A stretch of 64,000 nt of DNA from UBA6522 sp965237785 (GTDB lineage: Bacteria > Pseudomonadota > Gammaproteobacteria > Steroidobacterales > Rariloculaceae): the NCBI GenBank assembly GCA_965237785.1, contig OZ250159.1, forward strand, positions 434,001 to 498,000, written 5' to 3'. Positions 54,301 through 63,400 of the stretch are shown piece by piece. Within the stretch, counting starts at the first letter, position 1; every line of letters starts with the position of its first letter. The notes under the pieces were generated by a model. The model was given only the letters and a program-made list of their open reading frames with translations. It ran no database searches and was not told the origin of the DNA. The translations under genes were made by a program, and so were the position numbers.

Positions 54301-54554
54301 ACGGCGAAGCCGAGCTCGACGTCGTTCCCGCGGGCGTCGAGGATCCGCGCGCCGCCGGTTGCCAATCCGTTTGCCGCCACGCGCGCCCGCCGCGCGCCTT
54401 CGTCCCCGGCCGTCGCGGTGTAGCTGAACGTCAGGGTATCGGTGCCCGATCCGCCGCTATAGGCGGCCATGCGTGGCGTGCCGCCGAGCACGATCTTGAG
54501 TGTCGGCCCGGCGTCCGGCGCTCCGTCGACGGTCACGGTTTCGGTGAAGCGCAC
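51381..54554 (-). CDS. C-terminal half of an autotransporter-like surface protein
   Basis: A 1,057-codon frame continuing directly from the gene on its right after a single TAG (54561-54563). In order: SwmB-like beta domains (LKIVLGGTPRMAAYSGGSGT, LTVKGHTALVGYTSGSGSDT), an Ig-like domain, a Calx-beta domain (GTATADEDYEPDSGTLTFLV), conserved connector PMPKAWLARFGRTASVQTVD, a Ser/Ala/Gly/Leu-rich linker with many SAGL units, and a C-terminal beta-barrel of about 380 residues (GRWLAGVAVSHSFGEGGYSH, FTLNERLSLWGAVGYGVGDL) ending in RLQGSVRW. The aromatic end fits outer-membrane insertion. The connector-linker-barrel part is nearly a copy of that in the gene at 57.4 kb. On its own it lacks an export signal. 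Confidence 0.75.
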   Translation of the reverse strand: MRFTETVTVDGAPDAGPTLKIVLGGTPRMAAYSGGSGTDTLTFSYTATAGDEGARRARVAANGLATGGARILDARGNDVELGFAVAPYVTGIAITPDDPGALEWIANETFEVHVTFNEPLAVTITDLIPVIKLTVKGHTALVGYTSGSGSDTLVFAWVALARTLYFSEVAIAANAMASNGVDIVSLASGIAADLRHDATEPTAAPGAGEPSAETVPEAVQEAAPLRVRLVGFPDEHAGTGEIVFTVEFTKEPHADYSYTTLRGSTLNIRRGGQTRLTPEVRRLNPPHNDRWEVRVAPGSEEDVTVSIGPFSLCTDTGAVCTADGEVLANEVSETILGPRGLSVADARVDEAEENATLDFAVTLARASPETVSVGYATADGTATADEDYEPDSGTLTFLVGETSKTVSVAVLDDGHDEGEQTLTLRLSNAAGGNAYLADAEATGTIVNSDPMPKAWLARFGRTASVQTVDAIRERLAGGPRRSADNHFTVGGRRVDQLFDDFRNAARGADAKETGDRAAPDRRLEDESAWERMDRLKAESMRWGTAPGGTGLVGSGLAGGGIGLAGGESAGGTPRMGGPAPTGFSSSGASPSGSNDAGLPSAGLSPAAPPSTGVPSAGLPSAARAGLENLVSAGLSSAGVLPAGLSSAGLLSAARPFADLLSRGRDDWRALLIGSSFDYSRTLADGTETRNGLSSWTAWGRAAEIRFSGADGELSIDGAVATATVGADAQWGRWLAGVAVSHSFGEGGYSHATAAGGDVTSRLTSINPYANFTLNERLSLWGAVGYGVGDLSLQSKRADDAIETGLESTMAAFGGRGVFSRRAGGLKLAVVSDALFTNTVSEAATGLMGAEGASSRVRLMLEGSGSMPLPNGAVLRPTLEAGVRYDGGDAETGAGIEIGGGLAWSAGRLSVELNVRGLLAHEDAEYEEWGFSTALRWQPNPDGRGWAMDVGSSWGATQSGVQGLWSRADASGLAPRGAAMDTAQRFHAQLGYGLEGRKGRALWVPFFATESSAGQQAYRMGLKLTSGANLEAGLELGRRTGTRGMAEDAFRLQGSVRW

Positions 54555-54560
54555 CTGCGC

Positions 54561-57326
54561 CTAGACGGTTTCGCCCTCGTTCCACACCCCGTCCTCGCCG
54601 GGCCCGGAGGTCACGCCCGCACCGCCCGCCGTCACCTCGACGCTCCCCGGCAGTCCCGTGTCGAACGCCGGCGCGCCGTAGACCGGTACCGTGACGGACG
54701 CGCCCTGCGTCAGCGGATGCAAGGCAGCACTGCAGATACGAGCGGTCTCGTCCGGCGCGCAGCGAAGCTGTGGAGGCTGCTCGGCGTTGACCCCGACGGT
54801 CACCTCCGTTGCGCCCGAGTCCGGACGAATTGTCAGGTTCCAGGCGCGCCCCTGGCCTTGGCCCGCCCGCGCGAGTCGTTCATAGGTTCCGCCCTGAACG
54901 ACGACCTGGCTCGTATGCTCGTGATGCAGCCCTTCGAAGCGCAGAAGATCCGCGCTGAACACGACCGTTACCTCGAATGCCTCACCGGGCAGGAAATGTG
55001 TCGGCGGATCCTCCAATTCGACGGTGTACTCGGACAGCGTCGTCACGTCGGCGGATCTCGCGACGCTCACGATGTCCGTTCCGGCCCTGGCGCGGACTTC
55101 GAACGTGTAGGCCGTCTGCTTCGCAAGCCCGGACACCAGGAAGCCTGAATGGTTCGCCCCGCCCACGCCGCTGTCGGGGACGTCCTGCCAATCGGGCGCG
55201 GTTCCGGTGCGCCAGTACCGGTACTGGTAGGTGTGCGCCGCCGCGTTCACGGACGGGTCCCAGCTCAATCGGACCGCCTCGGGTCCCGGAGTCGCCTCGA
55301 AATCGTCCGGCGCCAGCAATCCCACATCGTCTTCCTCGATTTCAAGCTCCACGCGGCCGGTCTCGGAATCCAGCGCGACGTGCCCTTCGGAGGGCGTTCC
55401 CGCGGCGATCGCGATGCGCCTGTTCCCGGTGGCTTCGCCGTTGTCGCGCGCGGTCAGCGCGATCGCGTTCGAATCCCGCGAGCCGGCGGGAATCGTGAGC
55501 CGCGTCCCGGAGGCTTCAACGTCGCCCGCCTCATCCGTGATTTGAACGTCGACGTACACGTCCACGTCGCTCGTTTCGTTGACCGGATCGGTTTCCCGGC
55601 TTCTGGGCTTGTAAAGCCTGGCGGTCAGGTTCGCGACGCCGCCGTTTTCGGAGATCGACGCGGTGTCCAGGGCCAGCCGGACCTCCCTCCTCGCCCTGAC
55701 GATGCCCGTGACGTCCTCGCTGAGGGGCCGCAGGTCGGCACTGCAGAGCTTCCGTATCGGGGCGGAGCTGGCTTCGGCCTCCGTGCACCTCACCTTGGGT
55801 CCGTCCGGCGCCTTCAGGGTGATCGCGACCGACGTGGTGTCGGCCATGGCCCGGAGCTCCATCCAGAAGCTGTCCGGGTCGCGTCCGTCATCACGGCCCA
55901 CGTAGACGGCGCCGTCGACCTCGACCAGGCCGTGACGGGGGCCCAATGCCCTGCTGGTGCGCAATGCGCTGCTGTACTCCCCCGTCACGGTGAACAACTG
56001 ATCCGATCTTGCGGTTGAGCGAGTGTCGCTGAACGCCGGCAGGTCGGTGAACCGCGCGGTGAACGGCTCGAACGTGGTCGCGCCCGCCTCGACCTCGGGG
56101 CCGGGACTGTTGTCCCTCTTGTATCTCAGCTTGAACGCGTACTCGGTACTCGAGGCGAGGTTCGGGACCTCGTACCGGCTGCCGTGGCTCTGGTACGGCC
56201 TGCTCTGGGGAATTTCCGTCCAGGCACCGAACGATCCGCCGTTCGCCGAGAGCCGGTACTCGACGACCGAAGTGCGGGGTCGATACGGGAATCTCCAGGA
56301 CAGCACCGCGCTGTTGTGCGTCGGGTTGGTCTCGAGACCGGACGGATCCTCGTCCTCCTCGATCACGACCGTGCTGGAGGGAATGTCCACGTCCTCGGCC
56401 GAGGCGCCGGAAAGGGTCACGCTTCGGTCGCCGGTGTAGGTGTCGCTGTTCACCGCGGTGAGGGTGACCGTACCGGTACTCGTCGTCTCGCCGGCGGCGA
56501 ACGAGAGCGTGGTGTTGGCACTCAGCGTAAAGTCCGATGCCGTGGCGGGAGCATGAGGAGAAAACGCCACATCCACCGTAAATTCCGTGTCCAACGCCGG
56601 ACCCACGGTTCCGGTAACCGTCGCCATACCGCCGTCCTGGGTGATGTTTCGAGGGGTCGCACGCAGCGTGACAACGGAATTGCTTCCCACCCGTGTCCCC
56701 AAAACCTTCATCTTCATTACATCGTCTCTGGTCCCCCACCGATATCCAGTCCGTTTCCAATAGCTATTATCTGCAATCGACCAATAATCCAGTTGCGTTT
56801 CACGATCGCTGTCAGTGGCATCTATCGTGAACCAACGCAGGGTTCCCGGGTTGTCGAGCCTGAATTGAACTACATAGTCCGTATTGGGCAAGAGCGTCCT
56901 GCTCTCCTCGGATGTACCGTCGACAGGAAAAAAGCTCATGGCGCCGCCGGCGCCGATGTACGTCCCATACGACGTCGGAATTGTAAAATCCAGAATCTTT
57001 TTTCCGAGCGGGTTCCTGGCGTTGCCGAACAAATGGAGCGATGCCTCCAAATTCTCTCCGTCTATTTTTTCGTAGTCGACCCAAACGAATTCCACCGATG
57101 ACAGCTTGTAGCCATCCCTTGCGTCCCCGGTGGTAAAAAGCTGCGCCCCTCGTTGGTTGTAGCTCTTGGTGGAGCTTGGATGTTGCTCTTCCCTGCCCAC
57201 CTCGGGTCGCGCATCCATCCGTTGGTTCATATTGCTGACGAATGTAATGTCTTCCTGACCTTGAACGGCCGCGGAACCCAGTGACACCGCGATGACGAGC
57301 AAGCCGGGAGTGAATTTGGCGAGCAT
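54561..57326 (-). CDS. N-terminal half of an autotransporter-like surface protein
   Basis: A 921-residue frame from ATG 57326 with signal peptide PGLLVIAVSLGSAAVQGQ. Domains in order: a choice-of-anchor/beta-sandwich region (YKLSSVEFVWVDYEKIDGE, TDYVVQFRLDNPGTLRWFTI), a Calx-beta repeat (DVAFSPHAPATASDFTLS), a fibronectin III domain (SFGAWTEIPQSRPYQSHG), a second beta domain, another fibronectin III (PEAVRLSWDPSVNAAAHTYQ) and the start of a SwmB-like domain. It ends VWNEGETV at TAG. The following codons continue the same domain in frame, so the stop looks like GAG changed to TAG. The intact gene would span 51381-57326, roughly 1,980 residues. As it stands, a secreted but barrel-less fragment would be made. 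Confidence 0.75.
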   Translation of the reverse strand: MLAKFTPGLLVIAVSLGSAAVQGQEDITFVSNMNQRMDARPEVGREEQHPSSTKSYNQRGAQLFTTGDARDGYKLSSVEFVWVDYEKIDGENLEASLHLFGNARNPLGKKILDFTIPTSYGTYIGAGGAMSFFPVDGTSEESRTLLPNTDYVVQFRLDNPGTLRWFTIDATDSDRETQLDYWSIADNSYWKRTGYRWGTRDDVMKMKVLGTRVGSNSVVTLRATPRNITQDGGMATVTGTVGPALDTEFTVDVAFSPHAPATASDFTLSANTTLSFAAGETTSTGTVTLTAVNSDTYTGDRSVTLSGASAEDVDIPSSTVVIEEDEDPSGLETNPTHNSAVLSWRFPYRPRTSVVEYRLSANGGSFGAWTEIPQSRPYQSHGSRYEVPNLASSTEYAFKLRYKRDNSPGPEVEAGATTFEPFTARFTDLPAFSDTRSTARSDQLFTVTGEYSSALRTSRALGPRHGLVEVDGAVYVGRDDGRDPDSFWMELRAMADTTSVAITLKAPDGPKVRCTEAEASSAPIRKLCSADLRPLSEDVTGIVRARREVRLALDTASISENGGVANLTARLYKPRSRETDPVNETSDVDVYVDVQITDEAGDVEASGTRLTIPAGSRDSNAIALTARDNGEATGNRRIAIAAGTPSEGHVALDSETGRVELEIEEDDVGLLAPDDFEATPGPEAVRLSWDPSVNAAAHTYQYRYWRTGTAPDWQDVPDSGVGGANHSGFLVSGLAKQTAYTFEVRARAGTDIVSVARSADVTTLSEYTVELEDPPTHFLPGEAFEVTVVFSADLLRFEGLHHEHTSQVVVQGGTYERLARAGQGQGRAWNLTIRPDSGATEVTVGVNAEQPPQLRCAPDETARICSAALHPLTQGASVTVPVYGAPAFDTGLPGSVEVTAGGAGVTSGPGEDGVWNEGETV

Positions 57327-57420
57327 GAGGCTCTTCAGGACCGATACGACTCTCCTCGCGCGAGACCCGCGGGGGGCGTCCCGGAGGGTCTTCGGCGCGG
57401 ATCGAGCATCGGCCTGGCGT

Positions 57421-60400
57421 TCACCAGCGCACCGAGCCCTGCAGCCGCAACGCTGCCTCGGCCACGCCGCGCGTGCCCGTTCGCCGGCCGAGCTCGAGCC
57501 CCGCCTCGAGGTTCGCGCCCGACGTGAGCTTCACGCCCATCCGCAAGGCCCGTTGCCCGGCGGAAGCTTCCGTGCCGAGGAACGGCACCCAGAGCGCGCG
57601 GCCCCTGCGTCCCTCAAGGCCGTAGCCGAGCTCGGCGTGCAACCGCCGGGCGGCATCCATCCCTGCGCCCCGGGCGATTCCCGAGGCGTCCTGGCGGCTC
57701 CACAGCGCGTTCACGCCGCTTGCGGTGTCGCCCCAGCTCGAACCCGCGTCCATCGCCCAGCCGCGCCCGTCCTCGTTGGGCTGCCACTTCACCGATCCGC
57801 TGAACCCCCATTCCTCGTACGCGGCGTCCTCGTGCGCGACAAGCCCCCGCACGTTGACCTCGACCGACACCCGCCCGGCCGTGTAGGCCACTCCGCCGCC
57901 GAGCTCCACACCGGCGCCCGTCTCGGCGTCCCCGCCGTCGTAGCGCAGCCCCGCCTCGAGCGTCGGGCGCAGCACCGCGCCGTTCGAAAGCGCCATGGAT
58001 CCCGAACCTTCAAGCATCAGCCGCACGCGGCTCGACGCGCCCTCGGCGCCCATCAGACCCGTCGCGGCCTCGGACACCGTGTTCGTGAAGAGCGCGTCGG
58101 ACACGACCGCGAGCTCCAACCCGCCCCCGCGGCGGGAAAACACGCCCCGCCCGCCGAACGCCGCCAGAGCGGATTCAAGACCCGTCCCGATCGCGTCGTC
58201 GGCGCGCTCGCTCCGAAGAGCGAGATCGCCCACGCCGTAACCGACCGCGCCCCACAGGCTCAACCGCTCGTTGAGCGTGAAGTTCGCGTACGGGTTGACG
58301 CTCGTCAGACGGCTCGTCAGTTCGCCGCCGGCGCCGGCGCTTGCATGGCTGTAGGCGCCCTCGCCGAAACTGTGCGACACCGCCACGCCCGCCAGCCACC
58401 GGCCCCACCGGGCGTCGGCGCCGACGGTGGCCGTGGCCACCTCGCCGTCGATCGAAAGCTTCCCGTCGGCGCCGCTGAACCGCGTCTCCGCCGCCCGGCC
58501 CCAGGCCGACCAGCTTGCAAGCCCGTTCGCGGTCCCCGCCCCGTCGTCCAGCGTTCGCGAGTAATCGAACGAACTGCCCATGAGCAGCGCCCGCCAGTCC
58601 TCGCGCCCCCTCGACAGCAGATCCGCGAACGGCCGGGCCGTGGACAGCAGTCCGGCGGACGACAGTCCCGCCGGCAGCACGCCCGCGGACGACAGCCCGG
58701 CGGACACCAGATCTTCGAGTCCCGCGCGTGCTGCCGACGGCAGTCCTGCGGACGCCAGTTCTGCGGACGCCAGTCCTGCGTCGTTCGATCCTGAACGCGA
58801 CGCGCCTGAAGACGACAAGCCCGTGGGCGCCGGTCCGCCCATCCGCGGGGCCCCGCCCGCGGACCCGCCCGCCGCAAGCCCGATGCTGCCGGGCGTCGCC
58901 CACCAGCCCATGGATTCGGCCTTGAGCCGGTCCATGCGCTCCCAGGCCGATTCGTCCTCAAGGCGCCTGTCCGGCGCGGCCCGGTCCGCGGTCTCCTTCG
59001 CATTGCCGCCCCGGGCGGCGCTGCGCAACTCGTTCAACAGTTGATCCACGCGCCGTCCGCCCACCGTGAACTGGTTTTCCTCGGGCCGGCGCGGCCCGCC
59101 GGTGAGCCGCTCGCGGATCGCATCGACCGTCTGAACCGACGAGGTGCGACCGAACCGCGCCAGCCACGCCTTCGGCATGGGGTCGGAGTTGTTGATGGTG
59201 CCCGTCGCCTTGCCGTCGGCGATGGTTGCGCCGGAAGGGTTGGAGAGCGTCATCGTCAGGGTCTCCGCGCCCTCGTCGTGGCTGTCGTCCAGCACCGCGA
59301 TGGAGACGATCCTTCGCTGCTGCCCGCGGGCGAAGGTGAGCGTGCCGCTGCGCGAGTGGTAGTCCTGGCCCGCGGTCGCGGGATTCGCGCCGGCGCCGTC
59401 CGCGGTCGCGTAGTCCACCGTGACCGTGGTGCTCGGCGCCCGGTTCAGCGTGACCGCGAAGTCGAGCAGCGTCGCGTCGTTCTCCTTCTCGTCCACCGAC
59501 GCGTCCGCCACCGAGAGTGCCGGCGGCGGTGGGCCTTCCTCAACGGCTTCCTCCTCTACGGGGTCATCCTCGGCCGGGTCATCCTCGGCCGCGTCGTCCT
59601 CGGCCGGGTCGTCCTCGGCCGGATCATCCTCAGCCGGGTCATCCTCAACCGGGTCGTCCTCGGCCGCGTCACCCTCGGCCGGCTCCCGGTCCGTGTCGGC
59701 TCCGCTCGCGGAGTCGCCCGGAGCCTCATCCTCGCGGTTCAGGATCGTCCCCGTCGCCCGGTCGTCGCCGATTTGCGCGCCCCTGGCCTCGTAGAGGTGA
59801 AAGTAAAACGTCTCGCCGCTGTCCTTGTCCTCATCGTCCACGATCGGCACCTCGACGATTTTCCGCCACTCGCCGGCGGCAAAGGTCAGCGTGCCCGTGG
59901 TCTCCTCGTAGTCCGCTCTCACCGTCGCCGTGCCGGACGACGTGTAGTACCGCACCGTCACCTCCCCGGCGGCCGCCGGCGACAGCCTCACCGCGAACCG
60001 GATCGCCGGGTTCGTCCCTTCCCGGCCCTCGGCGTCCGCCACCGACAACGCCGGCGTCGTCCCCACCGGGTCCGCCACGATCCGGCTGAACTCCGCCACG
60101 TGGGGCACGGAGTGCCATTTTCCCGCGGCCCGCAGGTTGTCCGATTCTTCGTACGACTTCCAGTAGCTGACCGAGACGGTCTCGCCGTCCGACGGCCCGT
60201 CGTACTCCGTCCCCCCGCGTATCACCGGGTTCAACGTGAGCCGCACGATCCGGCAGGCCTGGCCGTTGGACGTGCAGGCGCTCCCATTGCGCGCCTGCAC
60301 GATCTCGGTCAGGTTCACGCTGTTCGCGGCCAGGGTGTCTGGAAGACCGGCCGGCGCCGATTCCGAATAATGCACCCCGAACTGCGGCGTCAGTTTGTTG

Positions 60401-63400
60401 TGGCGCGCAACGCCCGTATCGAGGTCGCGGTCGAAGAAGATCCAGACCTTGTCGCCATGGCGCTCGATGCGCTCGACCTCGGGCGCGCCCCGGTTCGAAC
60501 CCTGGCCCGTCCCGCCGACGTTGTACACCGTCGTCCACGGCCCCGGGCCGCGCTCGTTCTCCCAACGCACCCGCACGTCGTAGGCCTGCCCGGCCGCGAC
60601 GTCGAAGATGACGTCGCTGTCGCGTCCGGTGCGCTTCTGGCCGCGCCAGCCCTCCCTCTCGCCGGGCGATGCCCACGCCTTGCCGGCGCGCTGCCACTGG
60701 ATGCGGTAGTCGACGCCCACCGGGTCCAGGTCGAAGTTCACCCGCAGGTCCGGCTGCGCGTTCCCGTTGTAATCGATCGGTTCCACCGTGACGTGCCCCG
60801 GCGCCTCCGGCGGCCCGGTCACCCCGCGCACCGTGAGGGTCAGGCGCTTCGACAGCCCGTTCGACCCCGCGCACATCGCGCCCGCGCCGGGACACGGCAG
60901 CGGCTGGACCCTCACGGTCACGTCTTCCGTGCCCGTCGGCGTCAGCTCCATCCGAATGCGGTGGTACGCCGTGTCGATGAAGCGCACGGTGGCGCCGGTC
61001 ACCCGCAGCGCCCCGTTCGGCCCGAGCCACTGGTCCGGGGCCGGGCCACGCGCGCATACCGTGAATGACGAGAGGCTCTGGTACTGCTCCCAGGTGAGTG
61101 GCTGGCACCGCTCAGTCAGCAACACGTAGTCGCCCGCCCGCCGGAACTGCACCGCGAGCTGGAACGGCTCGCCGAAGTGGATGTCCGGCAGGGGACCGCC
61201 CCACCCGGCCACGTCGTCCGCGCCGCCTCTCACCGCCGTGAAATGGGCGTCGATCGAGCCGAAGGAGCCCTCGTCGTCCGTGACCGTAACCTCCACGTCG
61301 CCCGCCGTCACCCCGTTGTAGTTCGCGCCCCTCACCCGGTGGCTGACCGTGGCGAGGTCGTCCTCGTCGTCCGCGTCATGGTCCGCCGACACCGTCACGT
61401 CCTGCGGCTCGGCCCAGTTCATGGCCGTGAAGGTCAGCGCAGCCGATACCCTCACTTCGGCGTTGTCCACCACCCGCGGCGTCACCGTCACCGGTCCCGT
61501 GGGCGGCGCCTTCAATACGACCGTGTAGGTCGCCTCGGCGCCCTCGTCGACCGCCAGCGACGTCGCGCTCAGCGTCACGCCCGCGGCGGTGGCGGTGGCG
61601 CCCGAACCGGGTTCCGACCACTCGCTGTCGGTCTCGCCGTTCAGCGCCCGCACCCGCACCTGGTAGCTGGTGTCCGCGGACAGGCCCGTGATCGGCGCGC
61701 TCGTGCCGGTGACGTTCTGCGGGCCGTCCATGAAGTCGTCGCCGGTGCCCGGGCGGTATTGCAGGTCGTAGCCTGCGATGTCCGGGCCGCCGTTCAGACC
61801 CGGTTTCGTCCAGGTCACCTCCAGGCTCGTGGTCGAGCCCGGCGTCGCGCCCACCGACGGCGCCGCCGGCGTCTCCGGCTGCTCGTCCGCGTCGGTCACG
61901 TTGATCGTCACGGCGATGCTTTCGGCGCCGCCGTTGCCGTCGGAGACCGAAACCGTCACCGCGTAGCTGGACTTCGCCTCGAAATTCAACGCCGCCTTGG
62001 TCCGGAGCTGCCCGGAGGTCGAGACCATGGCGAAGGCCGCGGCGTCCGTCCCGCCCAGGGTGTAGGTCAGCGTGTCGCCCGTGTCCGTATCCGCGGCCGC
62101 GACACGATCCCCGATATCGGCGCCCGCCGCCGTGTTCTCGGCCACGCTGCGCGTGGCGCTCGCGCCCTCGGTGAAGGTCGGGGCATTGTTGGCGGGCGAC
62201 CCGGTGTTGCCGGTTCCCGACGGGGACCACTCGCTGGGGGTCTCGCCGTTCAGCGCCCGGACCTGCACCTGGTACCTGGTGGCCGCGTTCAGGCCCGTGA
62301 TCGGCGCGCTCGTGCCGGTGACGTTCTGCGGGCCGTCCATGAAGTCGCCGCTGGTGCCAGGGCGGTATTGCAGGTCGTAGCCGGCGATGGCCGGGCCGCC
62401 GTTCAGCCCCGGCGCGGTCCAGCTCACCGTCAGGCTGGCGGTGGTTCCGGCGGTGGCGCTGACGTCCGGCGCGGCGGGCCTCGCCGGCTGCTCGTCCGCG
62501 TCGGTCACGTTGATCGTCACGGCGATGCTGTCGGCGCCGCCGTTGCCGTCGGAGACCGAAACCGTCACCGCGTAGCTGGACTTCGCCTCGAAATTCAGCG
62601 CCGCCTTGGTCCGGAGCTGGCCGGAGGTCGAGACCATGGCGAAGGCCGCGGCGTCCGTCCCGCCCAGGGTGTAGGTCAGCGTGTCGCCCGTGTCCGTATC
62701 CGCGGCCGCGACACGATCCCCGATATCGGCGCCCGCCGCCGTGTTCTCGGCGACGCTGCGCGTGGCGCTCGCGCCCTCGGTGAAGGTCGGGGCATTGTTG
62801 GCGGGGTCAACCGTCCCGCTCAAGGGATAGGCCGCGCTGGTCAGTGCCTCGTCGTTGCCCTCGTTATCCTGGAAGCTGACCCGCACCTTGATCTTCTTGC
62901 CCTCGTCGTCCGCCACCAGCGCGTAGGTGTACAAGTCTGTCCCGATGTTCACCGGGTTCGTCCCGTCCGCATTCACCCGGACCCACTGCAAGGTGTAGTC
63001 GTCCGGGAAGGTGTCCGGCAGCCCGTCGGTGTCGGCGATGTTGTCGATCGCCGCGGTCAGCGTCTCCCCGACCCGCGCCGTGCCGGATATCGCCGGCGCC
63101 CCGGTGGCGGGGTTGTTGGCCACGCCAACCGTTGCGGTGCCCGACGGGTATGGCTCGCTGGTCACTTCCTCGTCGGCGCCACCCTTGTCCTGGAAGCTCA
63201 CCTCCACCTTGATCTTCTTGCCCACGTCGGCCGCCACCAGCGCGTAGGTGTACAAGTCTGTCCCGATGTTCACCGGGTTCGTATCGTCCGCATTCACCCG
63301 GACCCACTGGAAGGTGTAGTCGTCCGGGAAGGTGTCCGGCAGCATGTCGGTGTCGGCGATGTTGCCGATCGCCGCGGTCAGCGTCTCGCCGGCCCGCGCC

